Source: Flavimaribacter sp039888615 (GTDB lineage: Bacteria > Pseudomonadota > Alphaproteobacteria > Rhizobiales > Rhizobiaceae). Taken from it: a stretch of DNA of 64,000 nucleotides. The position numbers and the translations under genes are program-made. Positions within the stretch are counted from its first letter, which is position 1. Each line of letters opens with the position of its first letter. Positions 7,541 through 16,393 of the stretch are shown here, piece by piece. The stretch is taken from NCBI GenBank assembly GCA_039888615.1, contig JBDQQS010000009.1; one strand, 5' to 3'. The notes under the pieces were generated by a model that saw only the letters and a program-made list of their open reading frames with translations, did no database searches and was not told where the DNA came from.

Positions 7541-8352
7541 TGCGTGGCGGACGATCCGCGTTGTCGACCGGAAGGCTTGGCGCACTCATGAACGCCGCTG
7601 GCCCGGTCCTGCTTGTCGCCGTCGCCGGCGTTCTGTGCTGGTATCTCCTTTCGGCCACCTATTATGCCGACCGTCCCTGGCTGCTTCCCGGCCCGGGCGT
7701 CGTCGCAGGCGCCGCCCTGGAAAATTTCACGGTGATTGCACAGGCGACAGTGATAACGTTCGTCGAAGCCCTGTCGGGATTTGCCATCGCCGCGGTCGGT
7801 GGCGTCCTGACGGCGGCGGTCATGAGCCAGTCGCCGTTCCTCGAGAAGAGCATTTATCCCTATGCCGTCCTGCTGCAAACGGTTCCGATCATCACGGTCG
7901 CTCCCTTGATCGTGCTGTGGTTTGGCTACGGACAAACTTCGGTCATCGTCATCAGCATCATTATTTCCCTGTTTCCCATCATCAACAATACGCTGCTCGG
8001 TTTGCGATCCACACCGAAAGTGCTTGTCGAATTGTTTGATATGCAGACCCGGAGTCGCGCCGTGACATTTTTCAAGTTGCGGCTACCCTCGGCGATGCCT
8101 CAACTGATCGCAGGGCTGAAAATCTCAGCCGGACTTTCGGTTATCGGCGCGATTGTTGGCGAATTCCTCATTGGTACGGGAGGCGGGCGCGGCGGGCTCG
8201 GCGTCCAGATCATTTTTGCGCAGGGCCAGATGCACACAGCTCTGCTGTTTGCGGAAATCTTTGCTGCGACCCTGCTTGGATTTCTTTTCTTTTCTGCAGT
8301 CAGCGCAATTGGCAACCTCGTATTGAGGGGCTGGCATGAATCCGCTGCTTGA
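7537..8352 (+). CDS. ABC importer permease (SsuC/TauC-like)
   Basis: This 271-residue inner-membrane permease has about six hydrophobic segments and the BPD_transp_1 EAA-type loop near residue 180 (FFKLRLPSAMPQLIAGLKISAG). It completes the importer formed with the preceding binding protein and ATPase. The gene ends 140 bp before the LacI regulator, which is on the same strand. Confidence 0.92.
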   Translation: MMRGGRSALSTGRLGALMNAAGPVLLVAVAGVLCWYLLSATYYADRPWLLPGPGVVAGAALENFTVIAQATVITFVEALSGFAIAAVGGVLTAAVMSQSPFLEKSIYPYAVLLQTVPIITVAPLIVLWFGYGQTSVIVISIIISLFPIINNTLLGLRSTPKVLVELFDMQTRSRAVTFFKLRLPSAMPQLIAGLKISAGLSVIGAIVGEFLIGTGGGRGGLGVQIIFAQGQMHTALLFAEIFAATLLGFLFFSAVSAIGNLVLRGWHESAA

Positions 8353-8492
8353 CTGTCTCGGCGTACCCTCGTCGAGGCGGATGGAAATTGGCGCCCAAAA
8401 TTCGCTTGAACAAGACGCATGTTTCGGAGCGAGGAGGACTGGCGTGCCGCTTTTGATAGACCGCAACAGACTTTTCTGATTATTCAGACCCC

Positions 8493-9521
8493 ATGTTCAG
8501 GAAGAAAAACGCCGTTTCGATTCGCGACGTGGCGAAGGCAGCGAAAGTGTCTCCGCCTACGGTCTCGAATGCGTTGAGCGGCAAGCGTTACGTTTCACCG
8601 GAGCTCGCAAAGCGAATTCGTCTTATTGCCCACGAACTCGGTTACAATCCCGATCCACGGGCGGCGTCGCTAAGGACAGGAAAAGTCAACAGCATAGCGC
8701 TGCTTTCGCCGGTCACGTCCGCCATTCCTGCGGGACGTGGACGGCTGGAATTTCTGATGGAAATCGCCGAGGCCGCAGCAACACGGGCTTTGGAGAAGGA
8801 TCTGGCGCTGGTCATCGTGCCGCCGACCGGCGCGCCGAGCAGGATTATTCCCAATCTGCTGGTTGACGGAGTAATCGCGGTGGAGCCCGCCAACGACGAC
8901 CAGAACCTGGATGCGCTCGTCAAACGCAGCATACCGATCGTTTCGATCGGGCGGTTTGTGGCGAGCGGCTATGACATTCCTTATGTCGATATGCACTACT
9001 ACGAAATGACAATGAAAAGCCTCGATCATCTGAGACAGGTCGGCGCGCGCAAGATCGCGGTTATTTTGTGCACGGCTCAACGCCAGCTTTACTCGGAAAT
9101 GCATCGCGCTTATGCGGATTTCTGCGCAGTAAACAGCATGCAGATCATCTGCCACTGGGCTGAAGAAAGCGACGCTGAAGAAGGTGGAACGGTCGCTGTG
9201 GAGACGCTGTTCTCTGACCATTCAGATATTGATGGTTTGCTTGCGCCGCTCGCGACGTTCGCCGTCGGCGCTCGGAAAGCCTTGCGGACCTTGGGCAGGA
9301 ACGTGCCCGAAGACGTGAAGATCGTCACCCGGTATAACGGCATCCGATCGCGCGAGTGTGATCCGCCTCTAACCGCGATTGACCTGCATCTGGATGAGGT
9401 GGCGAAAATTGCTGTCGACATGCTCTTGTCGCATATGTCCGACAACCAGTTGGAGCGAAAGGTGAAGGTGCCTGAGCCGACCCTGATTGTCAGACGGTCG
9501 ACAGAGGTCGGCTTATCTTGA
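8493..9521 (+). CDS. LacI-family transcriptional regulator
   Basis: This 342-residue regulator has an N-terminal LacI helix-turn-helix (SIRDVAKAAKVSPPTVSNALSGKRYVS, residues about 8-35) with the hinge helix position following, and a periplasmic-binding-protein-like effector domain. It lies directly behind the ASST-like/ABC transporter genes on the same strand, so it probably controls them in response to the imported ligand (inference from position). No obvious LacI-type palindrome was located in front of 4660. Confidence 0.9.
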   Translation: MFRKKNAVSIRDVAKAAKVSPPTVSNALSGKRYVSPELAKRIRLIAHELGYNPDPRAASLRTGKVNSIALLSPVTSAIPAGRGRLEFLMEIAEAAATRALEKDLALVIVPPTGAPSRIIPNLLVDGVIAVEPANDDQNLDALVKRSIPIVSIGRFVASGYDIPYVDMHYYEMTMKSLDHLRQVGARKIAVILCTAQRQLYSEMHRAYADFCAVNSMQIICHWAEESDAEEGGTVAVETLFSDHSDIDGLLAPLATFAVGARKALRTLGRNVPEDVKIVTRYNGIRSRECDPPLTAIDLHLDEVAKIAVDMLLSHMSDNQLERKVKVPEPTLIVRRSTEVGLS

Positions 9522-9614
9522 AGCTGGTCTCCGGCCTCCAATTCCAGGACATCGAACAGTCACCTTCCCGCCCTTGACAATCAGGCCGGCGTCCCCCAGA
9601 AATTTGCGTGCTCT

Positions 9615-9800
9615 GGTTCGGACGGTTCGCCGTTCAGCCAACAGGGAATACGGTGAGGTTCGACCCGAAGGGTTTCCAATTCCGTAACTGCCCCCGCAAC
9701 TGTAGGCGGAGAGCAGAGCCGAATACGCCACTGCGGAAATGCAATCCGTGGGAAGGCCGGCCTCTGCGATGACCCGCAAGTCAGGAGACCTGCCAGAGCG
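9615..9800 (+). promoter_or_regulatory. Cobalamin riboswitch
   Basis: The leader carries the conserved landmarks of the adenosylcobalamin riboswitch in order: GGGAATACGGTG (from 9643), ACTGCCCCCGCAACTGTAGGCGG (about 9689), GCCACTG (9727-9733), GGGAAGG (about 9750) and the B12 box GACCCGCAAGTCAGGAGACC ending at about 9794. It precedes btuB and the B12 uptake genes, which it should switch off when cobalamin is plentiful. A 10-bp hairpin follows at 9811-9834. Confidence 0.95.
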
Positions 9801-9810
9801 GCTCACCCGG

Positions 9811-9834
9811 TTCTTGCGCGGGGCCGCGCGAGAA
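9811..9834 (+). promoter_or_regulatory. Hairpin after the riboswitch, possible expression platform
   Basis: TTCTTGCGCG (9811-9820) pairs with CGCGCGAGAA (9825-9834) around a GGGC tetraloop, with one G-U pair. There is no T-run after it, so it does not look like a simple intrinsic terminator. It lies about 120 bp before the btuB start. It may be the expression platform or simply part of the leader fold. Confidence 0.45.
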
Positions 9835-9956
9835 ACAGCGGACTATCCGTAGTGGTGGCATCTGCAACCGTCTACGGATCAGGGTTATCCCCATCCGAGG
9901 ACAATTTATGTACGCGGCGACGCCTTTGGGCCGCCGGTCCTGTTGGGGGTATAATC

Positions 9957-11900
9957 ATGAGAAGTCAGCTCGTTGTGGCGGGATCATTGCTGGTGTCCAG
10001 CGCGGCATCTGCGCAGGACGTCGAGCCGTTTGTGCTCGACACGATCATTGTCGGCGGCGGTCTCACGCCGATCGAAGCCGAGCAATATGGCCGCTCAGTC
10101 ACTGTCGTCACTGCCGAAGATCTGGAAAACCGACAGGTTCGTCACGCCGCCGACGCGTTGCGCGCTTTGCCCGGCGTTGAGGTCAGCCAGACCGGCGGTG
10201 TGGGCGGCGCCGTCCAGGTGCGAATCCGTGGCGCGGAGGGCAATCATACGCTGGTGCTGATCGACGGCGTTGAAGTCAACGACCCGGCGAGCGGCGGCTA
10301 TGATTTCTCAAATCTGCTTGCCGACGATATCGAGCGGATCGAGGTGTTGCGCGGCCCGCAATCATCGGTCTTTGGTTCGAACGCAATCGGCGGCGTCATT
10401 AATATCATTACGAAATCCGCCACTGAATACGGCTTTCACGGAACCGCCGAAGCAGAAATCGGCAACGAGGAAAGCGGCGGAGGAGCCGCGTCGCTGCGCT
10501 ATGCGAACGAACGGGCGCGTCTGTCCCTTTCGGCTGCGCGCCGGGTGACCGGCGGCTATGATGTTTCCAACACGCCCGGCGGGGATGATGACGGCGATCA
10601 GAACACAACGCTCAACGCACGCGGCGAATTCGATCTGACGGAAAACATCACCATCGGAGGGACCCTGCGCTACGTCGATCAGAACTCCGAATACGACCAG
10701 TTCAATTTCGGCGCCGCGACGGAAGAGGGTCTGGTGACGAGCGCCGATCTTGAGCAGGATATCGAGAATTTCTTCGGCTCCGCCTACATCAGGTCCGACC
10801 ATTTTGGCGGGCGCTATCGCAGCGATCTGTTCTTCGCCTACGCCAACATGGACAGCATTACCACCGACGCCGGCGCCAAGACGTCCGATTTCACGACGAC
10901 GCGCACGAAATTGAGATATCGCGGCACGGTGGCGCTTGATGCGCCACAAGTGGATTCGGCAAGCCAGATCGTGAGTTTTCTGGTCGAGGGCAGGCAGGAA
11001 ACCTTCCAGAACAACGACGCCGATCTGGTGTTCGATCCGGCCATGCTGGAGAAGCAGACGCGGCAGCTTTACGGTTATGTTCTGGAATATCGCGGCGGGT
11101 TCTTCGATGATGCGCTGAACCTGCAGGCGACCGCCCGCTACGATCAGAACGATGATTTCGAGGATACGACGACATGGTCTGTCGGCGTCTCCTACCTGCT
11201 TCCCAACCAGACGACCCGTTTTCACGCATCGGCAGGCACGGGCGTCCAGAATCCGACGATGTATGAGCAGTTCGGCTACAACCCCGGCACATGGATCGGT
11301 AATCCCGATCTTATTCCGGAAGAGAGCATCGGTTATGACATCGGCGTCGAGCAGCGGCTCTGGAATGATCGCGCCGTGCTTGGACTGACCTATTTCAACC
11401 AGGATCTGACAAACGAGATCTCGTCGACCTATGATTACGTGACGGGTGAGTCGACTCCGGTCAATCTGGACGGCGAAAGCCACCGCCAGGGTATCGAGGC
11501 GTCAGTCGAGGTTCAGCCTGTCAGAGGTCTTACGGTCGGCGTGGACTATACCTGGCTCGACGCCACGGATCCCGATGGCGAGATCGAGGTGCGGCGGCCC
11601 GGTAATGAACTTGGCGTGCGGGTCTCCTATCTGTTTCCAAACGGAAAGACGCGACTGGGAGCGGATGTGCGTTATGTTTCAGACCTTTGGGACTTCGATT
11701 ATACTGCGCCGTCCTACGGTTCCGATTTGACCAGTCTCGATGATTACACCGTGGTGAATTTGACCGCGCAGCACCAGCTGACGGACAATATTCTGTTGAC
11801 GGGGCGGGTTCAGAACCTGTTCGATGAGGAATACGAAGAAGTGCAGGGCTACCTGGCGCCGCCGCGCACCTTTTATGTTGGTCTGAGAGGTCGATTCTGA
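9957..11900 (+). CDS. btuB: TonB-dependent vitamin B12 receptor
   Basis: This 647-residue outer-membrane receptor has a signal peptide (MRSQLVVAGSLLVSSAASAQ), a TonB-box-like DTIIV near residue 25, a plug domain (RIRGAEGNHTLVLIDGVEV, IERIEVLRGPQSSVFGSNAI) and a beta-barrel ending in LRGRF with the terminal Phe needed for outer-membrane assembly. I chose the ATG at 9957 because GGGGGT precedes it and the signal peptide starts there; an in-frame codon at 9852 lies within the leader. The cobalamin riboswitch upstream and btuF, btuC and btuD downstream identify the ligand as cobalamin. Confidence 0.93.
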   Translation: MRSQLVVAGSLLVSSAASAQDVEPFVLDTIIVGGGLTPIEAEQYGRSVTVVTAEDLENRQVRHAADALRALPGVEVSQTGGVGGAVQVRIRGAEGNHTLVLIDGVEVNDPASGGYDFSNLLADDIERIEVLRGPQSSVFGSNAIGGVINIITKSATEYGFHGTAEAEIGNEESGGGAASLRYANERARLSLSAARRVTGGYDVSNTPGGDDDGDQNTTLNARGEFDLTENITIGGTLRYVDQNSEYDQFNFGAATEEGLVTSADLEQDIENFFGSAYIRSDHFGGRYRSDLFFAYANMDSITTDAGAKTSDFTTTRTKLRYRGTVALDAPQVDSASQIVSFLVEGRQETFQNNDADLVFDPAMLEKQTRQLYGYVLEYRGGFFDDALNLQATARYDQNDDFEDTTTWSVGVSYLLPNQTTRFHASAGTGVQNPTMYEQFGYNPGTWIGNPDLIPEESIGYDIGVEQRLWNDRAVLGLTYFNQDLTNEISSTYDYVTGESTPVNLDGESHRQGIEASVEVQPVRGLTVGVDYTWLDATDPDGEIEVRRPGNELGVRVSYLFPNGKTRLGADVRYVSDLWDFDYTAPSYGSDLTSLDDYTVVNLTAQHQLTDNILLTGRVQNLFDEEYEEVQGYLAPPRTFYVGLRGRF

Positions 11901-11906
11901 TCAGTC

Positions 11907-12743
11907 ATGACGGTCGTTGCTCGCATATCAGGCATCCTGCTGGCTGTGCTCGCCACCGCGTCGCAGGTTGCCGCCACGCCGCAACGCGTCGTGTCAATGA
12001 ACCTGTGCACCGACCAGCTCGCGATGATGCTGGCGGCGCCCGGCCAGTTGATCTCGGTGTCCTATCTGGCCCGGGATCCCGAGGCGTCCGCCATGGCCGG
12101 CGAGGCGCAGGCCTTTTCCGTCAATCACGGTCTGGCGGAGGAAATCTTCATGATGAAACCGGATCTGGTGATCGCCGGACAGTATACGACGCAGGCGACC
12201 GTCTCGATGTTGAAGCGTTTGGGTATTCCCGTGGCGGTTATGGCTCCAGCCGACTCGATGGAGGACGTGCGGGACCGGATGACCGAGATGGGCGCGCATC
12301 TCGGTCACCCGGAAAAGGCAATCGCCCTTGTCGCGGAATTTGACGAAGACCTTGGAAGACTTGCTCAAGACGCCGAAGAGGGCCCCCGCGCCGCGATTTA
12401 CGCTGCGCACGGCTACACATCCGGTCCGGAGAGTCTGTCCGGCGACATTCTCAGGGCGGCCGGCTTGCGCAATGTCGCCGAGGAGGCAGGCCTCGATCGT
12501 GGCGGCGTGCTGGCGCTCGAACGCCTCGTCATGCTTTCTCCGGATCTCGTCGTTCTTTCGCAGCGCCGGACCGGCAATTCACGTGCCGAGGAAATACTGA
12601 ACCACCCGGCGCTTAGCGCATTGCTGGAAGAGGCGGGCGTCGCGCCTCTTACCGATCGTGACTGGGTTTGCGGAACGCCGCACGTGTTGCGGGCCATCGC
12701 AGATCTCGCGTTTGAACGCGATGCGGGTCAGGAGTCGCAATGA
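11907..12743 (+). CDS. btuF: Cobalamin ABC importer, periplasmic binding protein
   Basis: This 278-residue protein has a signal peptide (1 to about 23, cut near QVAA) and a class III helical-backbone binding-protein fold (RVVSMNLCTDQLAMML, then KPDLVIAGQY). It would bind vitamin B12 delivered by BtuB and pass it to BtuC/BtuD. It starts 6 bp after btuB and overlaps btuC by four bases (ATGA at 12740-12743), which indicates one transcript under the riboswitch. Confidence 0.9.
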   Translation: MTVVARISGILLAVLATASQVAATPQRVVSMNLCTDQLAMMLAAPGQLISVSYLARDPEASAMAGEAQAFSVNHGLAEEIFMMKPDLVIAGQYTTQATVSMLKRLGIPVAVMAPADSMEDVRDRMTEMGAHLGHPEKAIALVAEFDEDLGRLAQDAEEGPRAAIYAAHGYTSGPESLSGDILRAAGLRNVAEEAGLDRGGVLALERLVMLSPDLVVLSQRRTGNSRAEEILNHPALSALLEEAGVAPLTDRDWVCGTPHVLRAIADLAFERDAGQESQ

Positions 12744-13729
12744 CGGCGTATGTCCGCCTCCTGTTTGGCCTTGGTCTGCTTTCCCTTTTGCTTTTTGTCA
12801 TTTCACTGCTGGTCGGTCCAGCGGGCGTTTCGCCGCATCTCAGTCTGTCCGCGCTGATATTCGGCGACGCCGGTCCGCTTTCCCTTGTCATGCGTGAAAT
12901 TCGCCTGCCGCGCGCAATTCTCGGCGTTCTGATAGGGGCGGCTCTTGGTCTTGGCGGCGCGGCCATGCAGGGTTATCTGCGCAACCCTATGGCGGAACCT
13001 GGCATTCTGGGCGTGTCAGGCGCCGCGGCTCTCGGCGCTGTTCTCGCGATCCAGACCGGGCTGACGGCGGCTTTCGCGCTCGCGCTGCCGTTTGCGGCTC
13101 TCGCCGGCGCGGGCGTCGCTGTCACCCTGCTTCTTCTTCTGGCGGGACGTCGCGGCGGCACGCTGACGCTAATCCTCGCCGGCATCGCCATATCGGCCTT
13201 GGCGGGCGCGTTGACGTCGCTGGTTTTGAACCTTTCTCCCAATCCGTTTGCGGCGAATGAAATCATTTTCTGGATGATGGGCTCGCTTGCCGACCGATCC
13301 TTCCTGCATGTTGCGCTTGCGCTGCCCTTCGTCGCACTTGGCGCTTGTTTGATACTGCCGCTCGGCCGCGGTCTCGATTCGCTGACGCTGGGTGAAGACG
13401 CGGCAGAAGCGCTCGGCGTCCGCATGGTCCGGCTCCGAGTGCTCCTGGTGGCCGGCGTCGCCGCCATGATCGGCGGCGCGACTGCAGTCGCCGGCGCCAT
13501 CGGTTTCGTCGGACTAGTTGTTCCGCATCTGCTGCGCCGAGCGGTCGGCGCGCAGCCCGGCCGTCTTTTGTTCGCCTCCGCTCTGGGCGGCGCCTGCATG
13601 GTGCTCGCAGCCGATATCGCGGTGCGATTGATCCTGCCGGACAGGGATTTGAAGCTCGGCGTCATGACGGCCATTGTCGGTACGCCGTTCTTTCTGCACC
13701 TCATCTACCGCTCGCGCGGTCAGGGGTAG
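12740..13729 (+). CDS. btuC: Cobalamin ABC importer permease
   Basis: This 329-residue FecCD/BtuC-family permease has about ten hydrophobic segments and the family signature RLPRAILGVLIGAALGLGGA near the N-terminus and GFVGLVVPHLLRR near residue 255. The long, very hydrophobic, GC-rich sequence is normal for the family. It is the membrane channel of the B12 importer. Confidence 0.93.
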   Translation: MTAYVRLLFGLGLLSLLLFVISLLVGPAGVSPHLSLSALIFGDAGPLSLVMREIRLPRAILGVLIGAALGLGGAAMQGYLRNPMAEPGILGVSGAAALGAVLAIQTGLTAAFALALPFAALAGAGVAVTLLLLLAGRRGGTLTLILAGIAISALAGALTSLVLNLSPNPFAANEIIFWMMGSLADRSFLHVALALPFVALGACLILPLGRGLDSLTLGEDAAEALGVRMVRLRVLLVAGVAAMIGGATAVAGAIGFVGLVVPHLLRRAVGAQPGRLLFASALGGACMVLAADIAVRLILPDRDLKLGVMTAIVGTPFFLHLIYRSRGQG

Positions 13730-13734
13730 AGGCG

Positions 13735-14496
13735 ATGGCGTTTGTGTGCCGCGACGTGACGGTAAACCGCGGTTCAACACCGGTGGTCAAGTCCGTCTCT
13801 TTGACGATTGCGCCTGGCGAAGTCGTCGGTCTGATTGGCCCGAACGGCGCCGGAAAGACAACGCTGATGCGGGCGGCTCTCGGACTTTTACCGTTTTTCG
13901 GCTCCTGTTCGCTGGCGGAAATGCCTGTCTCAAGCCGCGCGCGCTACGCGACCTGGCTTCCCCAGGATCGCGAAATCGCCTGGCCGATTCCGGTGGAAGC
14001 GCTCGTGGCCCTCGGCCGAACGCCGCACGGCGCTTCCATATCACGCTTGTCGTCGCAAGACGCGGAGGCGGTGCGGCAGGCGCTGGAGAAGGCCGACATG
14101 TGGGCGTTTCGCAATCGGATAGCGACGCAGCTTTCCGGCGGTGAAAAAGCGCGGGTTTTGCTCGCCCGGGCGCTGGCGCAGGAAACGCCCATGCTTCTCG
14201 CCGACGAGCCGATCGCCGGCCTGGATCCTGCTCATCAGATTGCGACAATGCAGGTCTTCAAAACCCTGGCCTCTGACGGACGTTCGGTGCTGGTCGCTCT
14301 GCATGATCTCGGGCTGGCGGCGCGTTTCTGTAGCCGCCTCGTCCTGATGCAGGCCGGCCGGATAGTCGCCGATGGTCGACCGGTAGACGTGCTGACGGCG
14401 CACAATCTCGCCGAAGTCTTCGGCATCGACGCCTATAGGGTCGAAACAGCAGACGGTTTGTTGTTGCAGCCACTTGGGCTTGCAACGAAGACGTAA
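13735..14496 (+). CDS. btuD: Cobalamin ABC importer ATPase
   Basis: This 253-residue ATPase has Walker A GPNGAGKTT, signature LSGGEKAR, Walker B LLADEPIAGLDP and the switch His in ALHDLGLA. It belongs to the FepC/BtuD group that energises BtuC-type permeases. It starts 5 bp after btuC and is followed 39 bp later by a gene of unknown function on the same strand. Confidence 0.93.
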   Translation: MAFVCRDVTVNRGSTPVVKSVSLTIAPGEVVGLIGPNGAGKTTLMRAALGLLPFFGSCSLAEMPVSSRARYATWLPQDREIAWPIPVEALVALGRTPHGASISRLSSQDAEAVRQALEKADMWAFRNRIATQLSGGEKARVLLARALAQETPMLLADEPIAGLDPAHQIATMQVFKTLASDGRSVLVALHDLGLAARFCSRLVLMQAGRIVADGRPVDVLTAHNLAEVFGIDAYRVETADGLLLQPLGLATKT

Positions 14497-14535
14497 TACG
14501 ACCAACAGCGGCAACCAGGCTTCGAGGATAAAACG

Positions 14536-15531
14536 ATGCCCGATCTTGAACACGTGCTCACAGAGCAACTGGCCGACTATCGCAGCGGCTGGTCGATGGG
14601 TTCCTTTGGCGCCATTGCGGAGTTTCACCAGGACGAAGGCGAGCCTTGCAGCGCCAGTCCGCTGCAGCGGGTGACTGCTCGGGGAGGCATCCGGATCCTG
14701 CCTCAACCGGAAATGACGCCGGTCGCTTACGAGACGCTCAGCCCGCGGCCGCACCGCTGGAGCCAATCGGTTGCGCTTTGCCTGCCATCGGCCGCCGCAA
14801 GCCGCGCCAATCGCTCTGTTCTCACCGAACTCGGACCGGACGCCGAGGCCCTGCGCGAACAGGATCGGGGCGCTGTTCTCTTTGATATGGGTTTGTCCCA
14901 GATCCAGGTCGATTTCTGCATCAGGACGTCCGATCAGGGCCTGATCGAAGCGCTGCGCGCTTGTGCCGGCCGATCGCTTTTCGAATCGGACAATCCGGTT
15001 ATGGGATGCATACTTTCGGCGCACCCGCACCGGGTGGCCCTGACTGGTCTCGGGCGGGTCGAGGTCTATCAGAAGATCGGCGGTCCGGAGACGGGCGGTC
15101 GGTCGCCGGAAGGTCCGCACACCCATGTTCTGCCCAAACTGTTGAAAGCAGGCCGCACCCATTCTGCCAATGTCCCGATACCGGACGGGTTGGTTCCATG
15201 CGCCGGCTTTCATCCGGGCAATCCTGTCATCGGGCCGCTCGGTGAGGACCGCGACTTCGATCCCGCTCTTTTTGATGCATTCCAGAAGCTGCTGCGGGCC
15301 TGGGGGAACCGCGACTATGTCGCGGAAAGAGACGGGAGTTGGCGAGCTTTGGAGGCCGGCCTGGCTCCACATCAATTTGATGCCGATATATCACGGCAGG
15401 GCCGCGCCGGATTACGCAACGGCTTGCGACAGTGGAGGCGGCGCCATGGCCATAGCGCGCTTCTCGACGAGTGGTCCCGCGCTTTCGACAAGGGCGCATC
15501 GGATATCGACGAAACGGGTCACGAGACCTGA
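14536..15531 (+). CDS. Unrecognised protein at the end of the B12 uptake operon
   Basis: I do not recognise this 331-residue protein with confidence. It has no signal peptide or membrane segment and is rich in Arg, Ala and His. Visible features are a SMGSFGAIAEFHQDEGEP stretch near the N-terminus, RTSDQGLIEALRACAGRSL in the middle, a histidine-containing EGPHTHVLPKLLKAGRTH segment and a C-terminal tail rich in Trp and Arg. It lies 39 bp behind btuD on the same strand, with codon use like its neighbours, so it is probably co-transcribed. A role in cobalamin handling is only a guess from position. Confidence 0.7.
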   Translation: MPDLEHVLTEQLADYRSGWSMGSFGAIAEFHQDEGEPCSASPLQRVTARGGIRILPQPEMTPVAYETLSPRPHRWSQSVALCLPSAAASRANRSVLTELGPDAEALREQDRGAVLFDMGLSQIQVDFCIRTSDQGLIEALRACAGRSLFESDNPVMGCILSAHPHRVALTGLGRVEVYQKIGGPETGGRSPEGPHTHVLPKLLKAGRTHSANVPIPDGLVPCAGFHPGNPVIGPLGEDRDFDPALFDAFQKLLRAWGNRDYVAERDGSWRALEAGLAPHQFDADISRQGRAGLRNGLRQWRRRHGHSALLDEWSRAFDKGASDIDETGHET

Positions 15532-15853
15532 TCGTCGCCTTGATGTGAAGTTGGACATATTCCTTGCCCGACACGAAGTCTCGGACGGGATCGAGCAGTT
15601 CCCTGCTTGTTTACAGAAAATACCTGGCGTCGTTGTACACGTCGCCACGCCTTGGAAAGCGTTTGTTCTTACGTCTGAAATCGACCCAGGAAACCAGCCT
15701 GTCGCCGGCCCTTTATTTTGGAGCCAGACTTTACAGCTATCTGAACAGGATGTTGCTGGATGGTCGGGAAGTCGCGTGAGAACTGATTATCGTATTACTC
15801 TGGTAATCAAAGTTCCAATTTAATTCGAACTGTCTGTCTGACTGACGCCCCGC
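15532..15853. other. Intergenic region without a supported gene
   Basis: An open frame runs through 15540-15823 on the plus strand but has no good ribosome-binding site, and its translation resembles nothing I know. Base composition falls toward the right end. The stretch ends at the candidate EcfG promoter that serves the 47-residue protein gene. Confidence 0.45.
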
Positions 15854-15878
15854 GGAACAAAGTCGTCGATGCCGGGTT
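15854..15878 (+). promoter_or_regulatory. Candidate EcfG general-stress promoter
   Basis: GGAAC (15854-15858) is separated by 16 bp from GGTT (15875-15878). Alphaproteobacterial EcfG promoters have the form GGAAC-N16/17-CGTT, so this one differs at a single base of the -10 element. It lies 37 bp before the start of a 47-residue, highly charged protein of the kind often controlled by the general stress response. Confidence 0.45.
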
Positions 15879-15915
15879 ATCTCCACAGCTCTTAAGACAA
15901 CTCCAGGAGATAATA

Positions 15916-16059
15916 ATGCCTGATCATGACGAGAATATCAGCAAAGCCAACAAGAAGCTGAGAAATGGCGAAAAGTCTGGCGAAAAGGACAAGAACGGCA
16001 AGTCGAACGCCAGCATTAGCAAGGGTGCGGCCGTACAGTCATCCGGAGAAGACAACTAG
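15916..16059 (+). CDS. 47-residue hydrophilic protein, probable stress protein
   Basis: ATG at 15916 follows a strong CAGGAG ribosome-binding site at about 15903-15908, and the frame runs 47 codons to TAG. The product (MPDHDENISKANKKLRNGEK...) has no hydrophobic segment, about a quarter Lys plus Arg, and many Asn, Ser, Gly and Glu residues, so it is probably disordered. Similar short Lys/Gly/Asp-rich proteins in rhizobia are often stress-induced. Together with the EcfG-like promoter this supports a general-stress role (inference). No family can be assigned. Confidence 0.6.
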   Translation: MPDHDENISKANKKLRNGEKSGEKDKNGKSNASISKGAAVQSSGEDN

Positions 16060-16105
16060 GCCCAGCGCATCAGAGATCGAGCAGAGAGCGTGTCGGATCG
16101 CGGAT

Positions 16106-16393
16106 TCAGCGTCCGCGGGGCAGGCACTTGTAAGCAATCGTGCAGCGCCGCTTGTCAGAGGTCCTGACCTGAATTCCGGATGAGGAACAGCCCATCCTGC
16201 TGCGTTGAGAAGCTGGCGTGTATCCGTATATCGGGACTGTCGCGTTTCCGTTGGCGTTGGTATTGATGCGCCCGTTGCGCTCATAATAGTTGATCGCCTG
16301 CTGACAGGTCATCGAGTTTGAAACCTGCGCCAATGTTGCTGCAGGTTGGACAATCAGAATCGCCGTTAACAGCGAAAAAGCAATCGAACGCAT
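16106..16393 (-). CDS. Small secreted cysteine-containing protein
   Basis: This 95-residue protein has a clear signal peptide (MRSIAFSLLTAILIVQPAA, cut near TLAQ). A mature part of about 72 residues follows with four cysteines (MTCQQ, MGCSS, RRCTI, YKCLP), enough for two disulfides in the periplasm. TCQQAINYYERNGRI and PVYGYTP-like features (here VPIYGYTPAS) recall small periplasmic proteins of unknown function in Hyphomicrobiales. It is divergent from the downstream metalloprotease-like lipoprotein gene. No function is assigned. Confidence 0.7.
   Translation of the reverse strand: MRSIAFSLLTAILIVQPAATLAQVSNSMTCQQAINYYERNGRINTNANGNATVPIYGYTPASQRSRMGCSSSGIQVRTSDKRRCTIAYKCLPRGR

Noticed and set aside
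14041..15375. 444-codon open frame on the minus strand
   Set aside because: It spans the btuD end and the following gene in antisense, crosses an intergenic gap and resembles no family.
15540..15823. Possible gene in the gap after the B12 operon
   Set aside because: It is an open frame continuing from an overlapping frame of the previous gene, without a start signal or family resemblance.
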